A stretch of 38,065 nucleotides of DNA, from assembly GCF_001419795.1 (NCBI RefSeq), contig NZ_LIRL01000189.1:1-38065 (forward strand), in the 5' to 3' direction. The stretch is from Streptomyces niveiscabiei (GTDB taxonomy: Bacteria; Actinomycetota; Actinomycetes; Streptomycetales; Streptomycetaceae). The position numbers and the translations under genes were made by a program. The notes under the pieces were generated by a model, which was not told the origin of the DNA, did not search any database, and saw nothing but the letters and a program-made list of their open reading frames with translations. Shown one piece after another: positions 1 to 7,898 of this stretch (its first letter is position 1; every line of letters starts with the position of its first letter).

Positions 1-141
1 CCCCAGCACGGCGGGCAACGCGAGCCCCGCCCCGGTGGCCCCCACACTCGCCAGAGCCAGCCCGGCACACCGGACCCCGCTGTGCCGCAGGGCGTCCCTC
101 AGCAGCCCCCGTGTCCGGACCCCCACCGGGTCGTCACCCAC
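1..141 (-). CDS. ABC exporter of a class III lanthipeptide cluster, N-terminal fragment (RamA/AmfA-like)
   Basis: Only the first 47 codons lie in the window; the gene runs off the left edge. The proposed start is GTG at 141, preceded by a strong AGGGAAGGGGAG ribosome-binding site. The peptide has a short basic/polar N-terminus followed by a hydrophobic stretch (about residues 25-47, rich in Ala, Leu and Gly and ending LPAVLG), which is how ABC exporter membrane domains typically open. Position is the main argument: in ram/amf loci the precursor gene is followed on the same strand by two half-transporters that export the mature peptide, and this gene lies directly after the precursor at 255-365. 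No ATPase motif is visible because of the truncation, so the identity is inferred from context plus the transmembrane start. Confidence 0.6.
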   Translation of the reverse strand, partial: MGDDPVGVRTRGLLRDALRHSGVRCAGLALASVGATGAGLALPAVLG

Positions 142-180
142 CGGCTCCCCTTCCCTGAGCTTTCCCGCGCGAACGACCCC

Positions 181-211
181 GAGGGCCGACCCCCGTAAGG
201 GAGCGGCCCTC
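181..211 (-). terminator. Hairpin between ramS and the exporter gene (attenuator-like)
   Basis: A perfect 8-bp inverted repeat (GAGGGCCG / CGGCCCTC, 181-188 and 204-211) encloses a 15-base loop that can itself pair CCC with GGG around GTAA. It sits between the precursor stop (255) and the exporter start (141) and has no U-tract. A hairpin here fits partial termination that keeps precursor mRNA more abundant than transporter mRNA, or 3'-end stabilisation of the precursor message. That role is inference. Confidence 0.6.
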
Positions 212-254
212 AAGGCTTCGTACTAGCGACGACAGAGCGGCGTCGTCTTCCTGA

Positions 255-365
255 TCAGAGACAGAGCAGGACGCTCGCGGCGCTGATGCAGGACAGGAGG
301 CTGAGGGTGCTCTGGCCGCCGGTGTACTCCTCGGACTCCATCGTCTGCAGGTCGAGCAGTGCCAT
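255..365 (-). CDS. ramS: Class III lanthipeptide precursor, SapB/AmfS family (RamS-like)
   Basis: A 36-residue peptide beginning MALLDLQTMESEEYTGGQ. The leader carries the LxDLQ-x-ME signature that RamC-type synthetases recognise in SapB and AmfS precursors. The core has two S-x2-S-x3-C motifs in tandem: STLSLLSC (Ser19, Ser22, Cys26) and SAASVLLC (Ser28, Ser31, Cys35). In this family such motifs become lanthionine or labionin rings. The rest of the core is hydrophobic (Leu, Ile, Val, Ala), as expected for an amphiphilic surfactant that helps aerial hyphae break the surface tension. An AAGGAG ribosome-binding site lies about 7 bases before the ATG. The gene starts 51 bp after the synthetase stop and is presumably co-transcribed with it. 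The core sequence differs from the SapB core I remember, although the ring spacing is the same. No protease gene is visible in the window. Confidence 0.93.
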   Translation of the reverse strand: MALLDLQTMESEEYTGGQSTLSLLSCISAASVLLCL

Positions 366-416
366 GGTGTGCTCCTTCCGGGTTGTCCCGTCGATTCCCG
401 TGGGGACGGGGGTGGT

Positions 417-3029
417 TCACGACTCCGTCGGAGCCGTGCTCTGGGGCCGCCGGGAGGGCGGCGGGAGGAACGGCAGGTGCGCGGCGCCGCGGTCCTCGGC
501 GAGTGCCGAGGCGAGCGCCAGCAGGCAGCCGGCCGTTCCGGTGGCGAGGTCCATGGACAGGCGCATCATCTGGTGGCCGGGGAAGGCGAGCTGTCCCTGG
601 TAGGGCATGGCCAGCCAGTCCAGCGCGTCGATCTGCGCGGTGAGCCGGGACCCCGCGGCGCCCGGCATCGTCGTACGCGCCAGGTGCAGGACCATCCCGG
701 CGCGTCCCTGGAGGAGTCCGGGCTGGGCGTAGAAGCGGCAGGTGGCGGCGGTGAGGATGCCGGTGCGGGCCTGCTCGAAGCCGTCGTCGGGGGCGTGGGC
801 GAGGTAGTCGTCCAGGACCAGTCCGATCCCCGCGCTGCCGTCCCCGAGGTAGGGCATCGTCCGCCACCCCTCGTCGACTTCGAGGGACCCGCCCTGCTGG
901 ACGACGCACCCTTCGAGGTCCCGGCGCAGCGCGGTCCCCGCGGCCTCCAGCAGCGCCTTGTCGCCGGTGCGTTCGTACTGCCGCAGCAGCAGGAGCGCGG
1001 GCCCGGTCGCCCCCCGCATCAGCCCCACCCGGGGCCGGGGCTTGGCGGGGCGCGGCTCGGCGAGCCGCCGTACGAGGATGTCGGCGGCCTCGGCGGCGTG
1101 CGCGTCCAGCGACGGTTCGCCCGTGAGGTCCGCGAGCCCGCCCAGCACGAGGCCGAGGCCCGCGAGGCCCCCTTGCAGGTCGGACGACAGCTTCTGCCAG
1201 CGTTCGCGCAGGATGCCGGAGACGAGGTCGAGGGCGCGCTCGCGGTGCCCGAGGAGCGCGAGGACGTGCGCGACGCCCGCGAGCCCGTCGTACAGGCCGA
1301 GCGGCGTGCCCGGGGGCGGCGGGGCCGTGTGGTCGAGGAGCCAGCGCTCGCCCTCCTCGTAGCGGTCGGCGCCGGCGGCGCGCAGCGCGTACAGGACCCC
1401 CGCCGCGCCGTGCGCGACCCCGAGGCCGCCGCCGTCCGAGAACTGGGCGACGTCGCCGGGGAAGAGCCGGTCGTCGCGGTCCGGCGTCGCCGACGCCAGG
1501 ACCGCCTTGACCATGGAGTCCCGGCTGTGCGGCCACTCGGCGGGGGCCGGCCAGGCGGCGCGCGCGCCGACCCCGTCCCCTGCCGGGGCCGGCGCGCCGT
1601 ACGAGGGATCGCGGGTGATCTCCGCGACCGCCTCGGCCAGGAACTCGCGCGGCACGTCGGGGAACTGCTCCCCGATCACCTCGGCGAGGTGTGCCGCCTT
1701 GCCCCGGTCGACGACGAACAGCGTCGTCACCGGCAGGAACAGGGCGAGCCGCAGACAGGCCAGGGCGTACAGGTCGACGTCGACGCCTCTGCGCTCCGGC
1801 GGCGCGAAGAACCCGGGGTGCGCGACGACCTGCCGGCCGTTCGCGCTCACCGGCGCCGCCGCCTCGAAGTCGAGCAGGCTCACCGACTCGTCGGGCCCGA
1901 CCATGATGTTGAAGACGTGCAGGTCGTTGAAGGCGATCCCGCGCGCGTGCACGGCGGCCACCGCCCGCTCCACCTTCCCGTGGATGCGTACGGCCCACTC
2001 GGTGTACGCGGCGACGGCCGCCGGGTCCGGGTCGGGCACCAGCAGCGGATGCCGCTCGGCGAAGAACGAGTTGAGGGGCTTGCCCTCCAGGAAGTCCATG
2101 ACGAGGAACCGGTGCCCGCCCAGCTCGAACCAGTCCCGCACCTCCGGCACGACCCCCGTACCGGCGACGGCCTGCAACGCCCGCATCTCCCGCTCCAGCC
2201 GGGCGATGGCGTCGGCCCCGTCGGAGGCGAGCCCCGCGTGCGGACGCCCCTCCTTGAGGACGACCTTCTCCCCGGTCCGCGTGTCGACGCCCTGGTAGAC
2301 GCCGCCCCCGTTGGAGAAGTGCAGCGCCTTCTCGATCCGGTACGGCAGCTCGCCGACCGTCGTCGTGTTGCGCGCCGCGAGATGGGGTTCGAGGAACTTG
2401 GGCAGCGTCACCCATTCGGGCACCTGGAACGAGGGTGCCCGGCGGTCCGGGACCAGCGTCCCCGAGCCGTCCCGCACCGCCGGCACCAGCGAGCCCCGCT
2501 CGTCGACCACGAACCGCCGCGCGAACGCGCCGTAGCGGACGTACAGCGGGCCGTCGTACCAGCGCAGGTCGGTCAGGATGTACGGCCCCTCGAAGCCCTC
2601 CAGGAGCGCTCCCAGCTCGCGCAGCACCTCGTGGAGCTGGTCCTCGCCCGCCGGGTAGACGGTGACGAACTTGCCGCTGCCGTCGCGGCCCGCGTACTTC
2701 GTGTTGCGCAGGTGCAGCAGGTGCGGACCCGGCACGAACTTGAACGGGATGCGGCGCGGCACGCAGTAGTCCCACACGATCGCCGCGATCCGGTCGGCGT
2801 TCTCGCGGGTGGCCGAGGCGTGGATCTTCCACCCCTGCTCCGGGCCCTCCGCGTGCGGCGGCGTCAGCGTCAGCCAGTCGCCGGAACGCGCCGACTCCCA
2901 GCCCGCCGGCACCGGCCTGCGCGCCGTCGCGAACCACCCCGCGGACTCGTCCCGGCCGGCGCCCAGCCGGTCCGGCGTCTCGTAGAAGTGCGCGTCCGCC
3001 AGCGCGTAGACCTCGTACCGCTTGTCCAT
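417..3029 (-). CDS. ramC: Class III lanthionine synthetase LanKC (RamC/AmfT)
   Basis: An 870-residue trifunctional enzyme that phosphorylates, eliminates and cyclises Ser/Cys residues of the precursor at 255-365. The N-terminus (about 1-215, starting MDKRYEVYALADAHFYETP) is the phospho-Ser/Thr lyase region. About 225-510 is a Ser/Thr-kinase-like domain with a Gly-rich loop (SNGGGVYQG), an ATP-binding Lys in VLKEGRP (Lys259), a catalytic NDLHVFN segment (Asp369, Asn374) and the metal-binding DFE (Asp387). About 530-870 is a LanC-like cyclase fold (GVAHGAAGVLYAL, DGLAGVAHVLALLG). I do not see the zinc-binding Cys/His set of class I/II cyclases, which is normal for class III. The start was chosen at ATG 3029 because GGAGGGGG lies just upstream and the family N-terminus begins there; the open frame extends further but without homology. 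The length is usual for the family. Confidence 0.95.
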   Translation of the reverse strand: MDKRYEVYALADAHFYETPDRLGAGRDESAGWFATARRPVPAGWESARSGDWLTLTPPHAEGPEQGWKIHASATRENADRIAAIVWDYCVPRRIPFKFVPGPHLLHLRNTKYAGRDGSGKFVTVYPAGEDQLHEVLRELGALLEGFEGPYILTDLRWYDGPLYVRYGAFARRFVVDERGSLVPAVRDGSGTLVPDRRAPSFQVPEWVTLPKFLEPHLAARNTTTVGELPYRIEKALHFSNGGGVYQGVDTRTGEKVVLKEGRPHAGLASDGADAIARLEREMRALQAVAGTGVVPEVRDWFELGGHRFLVMDFLEGKPLNSFFAERHPLLVPDPDPAAVAAYTEWAVRIHGKVERAVAAVHARGIAFNDLHVFNIMVGPDESVSLLDFEAAAPVSANGRQVVAHPGFFAPPERRGVDVDLYALACLRLALFLPVTTLFVVDRGKAAHLAEVIGEQFPDVPREFLAEAVAEITRDPSYGAPAPAGDGVGARAAWPAPAEWPHSRDSMVKAVLASATPDRDDRLFPGDVAQFSDGGGLGVAHGAAGVLYALRAAGADRYEEGERWLLDHTAPPPPGTPLGLYDGLAGVAHVLALLGHRERALDLVSGILRERWQKLSSDLQGGLAGLGLVLGGLADLTGEPSLDAHAAEAADILVRRLAEPRPAKPRPRVGLMRGATGPALLLLRQYERTGDKALLEAAGTALRRDLEGCVVQQGGSLEVDEGWRTMPYLGDGSAGIGLVLDDYLAHAPDDGFEQARTGILTAATCRFYAQPGLLQGRAGMVLHLARTTMPGAAGSRLTAQIDALDWLAMPYQGQLAFPGHQMMRLSMDLATGTAGCLLALASALAEDRGAAHLPFLPPPSRRPQSTAPTES

Positions 3030-3248
3030 GCGTCCCCCTCCGTGGGCCGGCACTGAGATTTCCAGGGCGCGGAGGCCGCCGACAGTCACGGCTGTCATGA
3101 GATGGACATGCGGAACGCACGGGTAAAGACATGTTCGGGATGTTTCGATCCCGCCGTCCGCCGGAGTGCGCCCTTCCGCACCTCCGGGGACGCCGGAACG
3201 CTCCCAGGGGCTGCGCGAAGGCGGCGCAAGCGCTGTAATACGGACGTG

Positions 3249-5669
3249 GTGACTGAGGGTGGTGCGCGGCAGGGAGGGCGGGCGCCGCGTGCCGAAGTGG
3301 CCCTCAAGACCGTCGGGGCGGATCCGCACTCACCCGAACGGGTGAGGCGGACGCTGGAGCAGGCGCTCGTCTTCGCGGGCGCCTCCTGCGCCGCCGGCTA
3401 CGCGCCCGGCGCCGACGGCCTGCTGTGCCTCGTCGACTCCGCGGGCGTCCCGCGCACCCTCTTCGGCCTGCGCGAGACCTACCCGCCCGACGGGAACTCC
3501 CCGGTCGCCCTCGCCGTCCGCACCGGACGCCCCGTACGGCTCGGCCCCGGCGACCTCGCCGACTGCGCGGAATCCCGCCGGATGGCCGCCGGAGAGGTCC
3601 ACCTGACCGCCCTGCCGGCCGGCGGCGGCTGCCTGGTCGCCGTCGGGGAGCGGCCCTTCGACGCCGACGACCGCGAGTGCCTCGCCCTCGTCGCCGACGC
3701 CCTCACCTGGCCCGAATCCCCGGCCACCCCGCCCGACGAGGTCGGCGGCGACGGCTTCGCCCTCGCCATGGACACCGGCCGCGTCGAGGCCGGCGACCGC
3801 CTCCTGGAGCTGTTCGGGATCGCCCGCGACCAGTTCGACGGCCGCGTGGAGACCCTCCTCGGCCTCGCCGTCCCCGAGGACCTCCCCGCCCTGATGTCGG
3901 TCGTCGAGGCCGACCACATGTCCCTCGGCGACCGCGAACTGGAGTTCCGGGTCATCGGCCCCACCGGCACGCCCCGCTGGCTGCGCCTGAGCGGACGCCT
4001 CGCCCAGGCCGAGGCGGGCCGCCCCGTACGGCTCGTCGGCACGGTCGCCGACGCCGCCGCCGTACGGCCCGAGGTCACCGACGTCGCCCGCGTCCAGCGG
4101 CTCGCCGCCGCCCTCTCCACCGCCGGGACCGTCCGCGACGTCAGCCACGCCGTCGTCTCCGCCCTGCGCGGCCCCCTGCGCGCCGACCGGATCGCCCTCG
4201 CCGAGCTGGAGGGCGAGCGGCTCGTCGTCACCGTCCTCGACCCGCCCTACCCCGAGTCCTGGCCCGAGCTGTGGCGCCTGGAGTGGCGCGGTGAGTGGCC
4301 CGACGCGCCCATGGGGTCCCTGCCGACGCTGGCCGCCGTGCTGCGCGAGGGGCGGGTACGGATCTGGAACGCCGGAACCGCCCTGGAACCGGCGCTCGGC
4401 GACCTCGGGCCCGGGGGCCTCGCCGTGCTGCCGCTGGCCGCAGCGGGCCGTACGGTCGGCGCCTGCCTCGTCGGCTGGAACGCCCCGCACGACTTCGGCC
4501 CCGACGAGCGCGCCCTCCTCACCGCCTCCGCCGGGCTCGCCGGACAGGCCCTCACCCGCGCCCACGCCTTCGACGCCGAGCACGAACTCGTCGGCATGCT
4601 CCAGCGCCAGCTGCTGCCCCGCAGCCTGCCCCGCCTGCCCGGCGGCGTCGCCGTCGCCCGCTACCTCCCCGCCACGGCCGGCCTGGAGGTCGGCGGCGAC
4701 TGGTACGACGTCATCCCCCTGCCCGACAACCACGTCGCCCTCGTCATCGGCGACGTCCAGGGCCACAGCACCGCCGCCGCGACCCTCATGGGCCAGATGC
4801 GCACCGCCCTGCGCGCCTACTCCACCGAGGGCCACCCGCCCGACGTCGTCGTCGCCCACGCCAACCGCCTCCTCCTCGAACTGGAGACGGACCTCTTCGT
4901 CACCTGTGTGTACGTCGACGTCGACATGGAGTCCGGCACCGCCTGGTGCGTCCGCGCCGGGCACCCGCCGCCCGCCCTGCGTCACCCGGACGGCTCCACG
5001 GAGGTCGCCGACGAGGACGGGGGGCCGCCGCTCGGCGTCGTCGCCCAGGCGGAGTTCCCGCTCGTGCCGCTGCGGCTGCGGGAGGGGACGGTCGTCGCGC
5101 TCATGACGGACGGCCTCGTCGAGTCCGCCGGCTCCTCCATGGACGAGGGCTTCGCACGGGTCTGCACCGGGCTCGCCGCCGCCGACCCCGCCCACCTCGA
5201 CCTCGTCGCCGACGGCCTCCTCACCCAGGCGCACCGCGGCGACGACATCGCCCTGCTCCTCCTGCGCTACGACGGCATGTCGGTCCGGCCCCTCCGCGAG
5301 GGCTGGACCGTCTGGCGGGTCCCCGAGGCCTCCCGCCACGCCCGCCGCTTCACGCGGCGCACGCTGAAGAGCTGGGGGGTCGAGGACTCCGAGATGGACG
5401 GCGCACTCCTGGCCGTGTCCGAGCTGGTCACGAACGCGCTGATCCACACGGAGGGCCAGGTCCGCCTGGACATGACCCTGCTGGGACGCCGTCTGCGGCT
5501 CGCGGTCACGGACACGTCACCCAGAACGCCCGTGAAGCCGACGGGCCTGAGCTGGGAGGCGACCGGCGGGCGGGGAATCCTGCTGGTGGAGGCGGTGTCG
5601 GAGGCGTGGGGGACGGTACCGGTCAGCGGGGGCAAGCAGGTGTGGTGCGAACTGCGGCTGGACACGTAG
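3249..5669 (+). CDS. SpoIIE-type PP2C phosphatase with GAF/PAS sensors and C-terminal anti-sigma-factor kinase domain
   Basis: A protein of about 806 residues predicted to sense a signal and control a sigma factor by partner switching. Domains in order: a GAF-like N-terminal region (about 15-140), a PAS-like region (about 165-270), a second GAF domain (about 285-430), a SpoIIE/PP2C phosphatase (about 455-640) and an RsbW-like HATPase (about 690-800). In the phosphatase, LEVGGDWYDV and VIGDVQGHS supply the metal-binding Asp residues. In the HATPase, ELVTNALIHT is the N box and GRGILLVE the G box. It is cytosolic, with no membrane segment. It is divergent from ramC with 219 bp between them. The start is uncertain: tandem GTG codons at 3246 and 3249 lack a strong ribosome-binding site, and GTG 3297 or an upstream ATG at 3102 are possible. 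Having phosphatase and kinase in one chain is common in Streptomyces. Confidence 0.9.
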   Translation: MTEGGARQGGRAPRAEVALKTVGADPHSPERVRRTLEQALVFAGASCAAGYAPGADGLLCLVDSAGVPRTLFGLRETYPPDGNSPVALAVRTGRPVRLGPGDLADCAESRRMAAGEVHLTALPAGGGCLVAVGERPFDADDRECLALVADALTWPESPATPPDEVGGDGFALAMDTGRVEAGDRLLELFGIARDQFDGRVETLLGLAVPEDLPALMSVVEADHMSLGDRELEFRVIGPTGTPRWLRLSGRLAQAEAGRPVRLVGTVADAAAVRPEVTDVARVQRLAAALSTAGTVRDVSHAVVSALRGPLRADRIALAELEGERLVVTVLDPPYPESWPELWRLEWRGEWPDAPMGSLPTLAAVLREGRVRIWNAGTALEPALGDLGPGGLAVLPLAAAGRTVGACLVGWNAPHDFGPDERALLTASAGLAGQALTRAHAFDAEHELVGMLQRQLLPRSLPRLPGGVAVARYLPATAGLEVGGDWYDVIPLPDNHVALVIGDVQGHSTAAATLMGQMRTALRAYSTEGHPPDVVVAHANRLLLELETDLFVTCVYVDVDMESGTAWCVRAGHPPPALRHPDGSTEVADEDGGPPLGVVAQAEFPLVPLRLREGTVVALMTDGLVESAGSSMDEGFARVCTGLAAADPAHLDLVADGLLTQAHRGDDIALLLLRYDGMSVRPLREGWTVWRVPEASRHARRFTRRTLKSWGVEDSEMDGALLAVSELVTNALIHTEGQVRLDMTLLGRRLRLAVTDTSPRTPVKPTGLSWEATGGRGILLVEAVSEAWGTVPVSGGKQVWCELRLDT

Positions 5670-5706
5670 GGCCCGTCCGGCCGCGGCCTGAGCCGCCGGA
5701 CAGGCC
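5670..5706. terminator. Bidirectional terminator between convergent genes
   Basis: The inverted repeat GGCC-C-GTCCGGC (5670-5681) pairs with GCCGGAC-A-GGCC (5695-5706), with one mismatch and a 13-base loop. It lies exactly between the stop at 5669 and the convergent stop at 5711. Confidence 0.7.
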
Positions 5707-5710
5707 CTGG

Positions 5711-6589
5711 TCATGTCAGCCGCCCCCTTGCCGCAGCCTGGATCTTCGACGGGCCCAGGCCCCATTCCAGCGTGCGCCCCACCGCCGTGGCCAGCGGCCG
5801 GTCCCAGGCGGTGCGGACGGCGGCGGGGCGGTGGATGCCCATTTCGGCGCGCGCCCAATCCGGCAGCAGCCCTATCGACGCGTTCATGAGCCGCCCGACC
5901 ACCAGCCGCTCCCGCCGGGTGCGGCCGAAGCGGCGCAGGAACCGGACCGAGTCCAGTGCGGCCGGGGTGGCGTGGAGGTGGGGGCGGAGCCGGTCGAGGT
6001 ACCGGGCGACTTCGAGCGACGTACGCGGTACGCCCCGCGCGCCCAGTGCCTCGGCGACGGGGGCGACCTGGTCGTAGTACGCGTCGCACTCGGCCGGCGT
6101 CAGCCGCTGCGCGCGGGGCGCGTACGCCTGGTGCCCGGCGAGGAAGCTGCTCACCTCGGCGGTGTGCACCCAGGTGAGCAGGGCGGGGTCGTCCGCGCGG
6201 TACGGGCGGCCGTCGGGCGCCGTGCCGTTCACCTTGGTGTGGATGCGCTTGACCAGGTCGATCACCTCGCGGGCGGCCGGCGCGGAGCCGAACGTCGTCG
6301 TCGTGACGAACCGCACGGTCCCGTTCAGCCGCCCGACCGGATCCGCGCGGAAGTCGGAGTGCTGGTCGACCCCCGCCATGGCCAGCGGATGCAGCGACTG
6401 GAGCATCAGCGCGGCGAATCCGCCGGTCAGCATCCCGGTGGCCTGCCCGTGCACCTGCCACACCGGGTCGCCGGGCGCGATCCCGAACAGCCCGGGATCG
6501 CCGTACGGCTGCGCGTACCGCTCCAGGTGCAGGTCGCCGCCGTGCATGGTCGCCGTGAGTTCCGCCGAGATCCGCTCCCGAAGTCCCAC
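5711..6589 (-). CDS. Oxygenase MpaB family protein (DUF2236)
   Basis: About 292 residues, matching the MpaB/latex-clearing-protein oxygenase family. Characterised members are haem-dependent oxygenases that act on lipids, polyketide side chains or polyisoprene. Family-like segments include GDPVWQVHGQATGMLTGGFAALMLQSLHPLAMAGVDQHS-type text near residues 40-78 and LLTWVHTAEVSSFLAGHQAY near 138-160, whose conserved His residues are candidate haem ligands. No signal peptide or clear membrane anchor is seen. The start is taken at GTG 6589 because GGAGGTGAG stands immediately upstream at proper spacing. GTG 6595 is also in frame but has its Shine-Dalgarno too close. The ribosome-binding site lies inside an 11-bp inverted repeat (6590-6616), so its expression may be controlled there. 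The substrate is unknown. Confidence 0.85.
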   Translation of the reverse strand: MGLRERISAELTATMHGGDLHLERYAQPYGDPGLFGIAPGDPVWQVHGQATGMLTGGFAALMLQSLHPLAMAGVDQHSDFRADPVGRLNGTVRFVTTTTFGSAPAAREVIDLVKRIHTKVNGTAPDGRPYRADDPALLTWVHTAEVSSFLAGHQAYAPRAQRLTPAECDAYYDQVAPVAEALGARGVPRTSLEVARYLDRLRPHLHATPAALDSVRFLRRFGRTRRERLVVGRLMNASIGLLPDWARAEMGIHRPAAVRTAWDRPLATAVGRTLEWGLGPSKIQAAARGRLT

Positions 6590-6616
6590 CCTCACCTCCA
6601 GGCTCTGGAGGTGAGG
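6590..6616. promoter_or_regulatory. 11-bp perfect inverted repeat at the start of the MpaB-family gene
   Basis: CCTCACCTCCA (6590-6600) and TGGAGGTGAGG (6606-6616) are exact complements around a 5-base GGCTC spacer. The repeat covers the GGAGGTGAG ribosome-binding site of the minus-strand gene. It can act as a repressor operator or as an RNA hairpin hiding the ribosome-binding site; it could also serve as terminator of the upstream esterase gene ending at 6637. Confidence 0.6.
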
Positions 6617-6636
6617 TTACCGACTGGGCCCCGGTC

Positions 6637-7695
6637 TCAGCGCGGTGCCCGCAGCCACTGGCTGAGCAGTGTGAACGCCTCCGGGTACTCCGCCTTCCAG
6701 GTGTTGTAGTTGTGCCCGCCGCTGCTCAGCAGCTGCGTACGGATCTCGACCGGCGTCCCCGCGGCGGCTGCCACGAACTGCTCGATGGAGGAGGCCGGGC
6801 TGAGCCGGTCCTGGCGGGACGTCGCGAGGAAGAGGCTCACCCGTGCCTTGGTCCCCCTGACCATGTGGGTGGGGGCGTTGCGGCGGCGTACGGCGGGGTC
6901 GGTGAGGACCGACGTGTCGCCGGTCAGCGGGTCGGGGTCGAGGGCCGCGCCCGCGCCGAACACCTTGGGGAACTGGAGGGGCAGCTTCACGGCGCAGAAC
7001 CCGCCCGTGGAGTACCCGGCGACCCCCCACCCGCCGGGCCCGCTGATCGTCCGGAACTTCGTCCGCACCAGGTCGGGCACGTCGGCGGAGAGCCAGGTGG
7101 CGACCTTGTGGCCGGGCAGGTCACTGCAATCCGTGTCGACGCTGCCGGGGTTCACGACCGGCATGACCAGGATGAAGGGGTGGACGGCGCGCTGCGCCAG
7201 CAGGTCGGCGAAGTCGCCCGGCATCCCGCCGTGCTCCAGCCAGGACTGCGGCGACCCCGGCACCCCGTGCAGCAGCATCAGCACGGGGAAGCGCTTGGTG
7301 CGGTACGTGGCCTCGTCGTACTGGGGCGGCGTCCACACGAGGACCTGTCCGGACAGCAGCGACTTCTTGCCCCGGAAGTAGGTGTCGAGGACGCCGTCCT
7401 GCGTGCCCTTGCTGAACTTGGCCCGGTCGACCGGCGGCCCCGGCATGGTCATCGCGGTCGTGTTGTCGGTGCCCATCAGGTCGTCCCAGGAGGCGTACAG
7501 GCCGTAACTGTTGTTGATCCACACGGCCACCACGGAGATCGCGGTGAGCTGGCACACGCCGATCAGCACCGCCTGTACCGCCCACCGCACCACACGCGGT
7601 CCCCGAACCCTCGCCCACAACGCGATGGTCGCCACCACCGCCAGCGCGGTCACCGCCACGAGAACGACGAAGAACGCCGTACCTGTCAGCGACAT
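6637..7695 (-). CDS. Membrane-tethered alpha/beta-hydrolase esterase (antigen 85 / esterase D-like)
   Basis: 352 residues. The N-terminus has two hydrophobic helices (MSLTGTAFFVVLVAVTALAVV and WAVQAVLIGVCQLTAISVVAV), which would place the catalytic domain outside the membrane. The catalytic domain (about 95-350) resembles the putative esterase family that includes mycolyltransferases and feruloyl esterases. A nucleophile elbow GYSTGG (Ser229), an acid candidate in SRQDRL and a catalytic His in GGHNYNTW near the C-terminus form the triad. LMLLHGVPGSPQSW holds the oxyanion-hole region. The start at ATG 7695 follows a clear AGGAGGTG ribosome-binding site; an upstream in-frame start would break this. 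It is divergent from the GH5 hydrolase gene across 203 bp. Streptomyces lack mycolic acids, so the substrate is more likely a cell-wall or polysaccharide ester; this is inference. Confidence 0.85.
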   Translation of the reverse strand: MSLTGTAFFVVLVAVTALAVVATIALWARVRGPRVVRWAVQAVLIGVCQLTAISVVAVWINNSYGLYASWDDLMGTDNTTAMTMPGPPVDRAKFSKGTQDGVLDTYFRGKKSLLSGQVLVWTPPQYDEATYRTKRFPVLMLLHGVPGSPQSWLEHGGMPGDFADLLAQRAVHPFILVMPVVNPGSVDTDCSDLPGHKVATWLSADVPDLVRTKFRTISGPGGWGVAGYSTGGFCAVKLPLQFPKVFGAGAALDPDPLTGDTSVLTDPAVRRRNAPTHMVRGTKARVSLFLATSRQDRLSPASSIEQFVAAAAGTPVEIRTQLLSSGGHNYNTWKAEYPEAFTLLSQWLRAPR

Positions 7696-7846
7696 GACCA
7701 CCTCCTGATCCTTACCGGACAACTTTGCTACTTCTGTACCAAAGAGACGAGTCGAGGGCCGTCCCTGTTGGCCATGGAACGGTCAAGGATCTTCGAGTCC
7801 GGCAAGGCGGCGGCTGGTGGGCGGCTGGTGGGATACAAGAGCAGAA

Positions 7847-7863
7847 ACTTACTCATGAGTCAG
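7847..7863. promoter_or_regulatory. Operator-like palindrome upstream of the GH5 gene
   Basis: ACTTACTCATGAGTCAG contains the perfect 10-bp palindrome ACTCATGAGT (7851-7860). Twelve of the 17 bases match the site at 11140-11156 in front of the TetR gene. It lies in the divergent esterase/GH5 promoter region, just before a possible -35 (TTGACG, 7869-7874). Confidence 0.5.
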
Positions 7864-7898
7864 AAGTATTGACGCTGTCCGGAAAACAACCGAATGTA

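Noticed and set aside
223..3132. Very long open frames on both strands over the ramC gene (969 codons minus, 895 codons plus)
   Set aside because: Arg/Gly/Ala/Pro-rich shadow frames produced by high GC; the ramC frame carries full kinase and cyclase motifs.
4295..6709. An 804-codon plus-strand frame crossing the 5669 terminator and the MpaB-family gene
   Set aside because: Low-complexity shadow translation of two real genes on opposite strands; no domain or ribosome-binding site.
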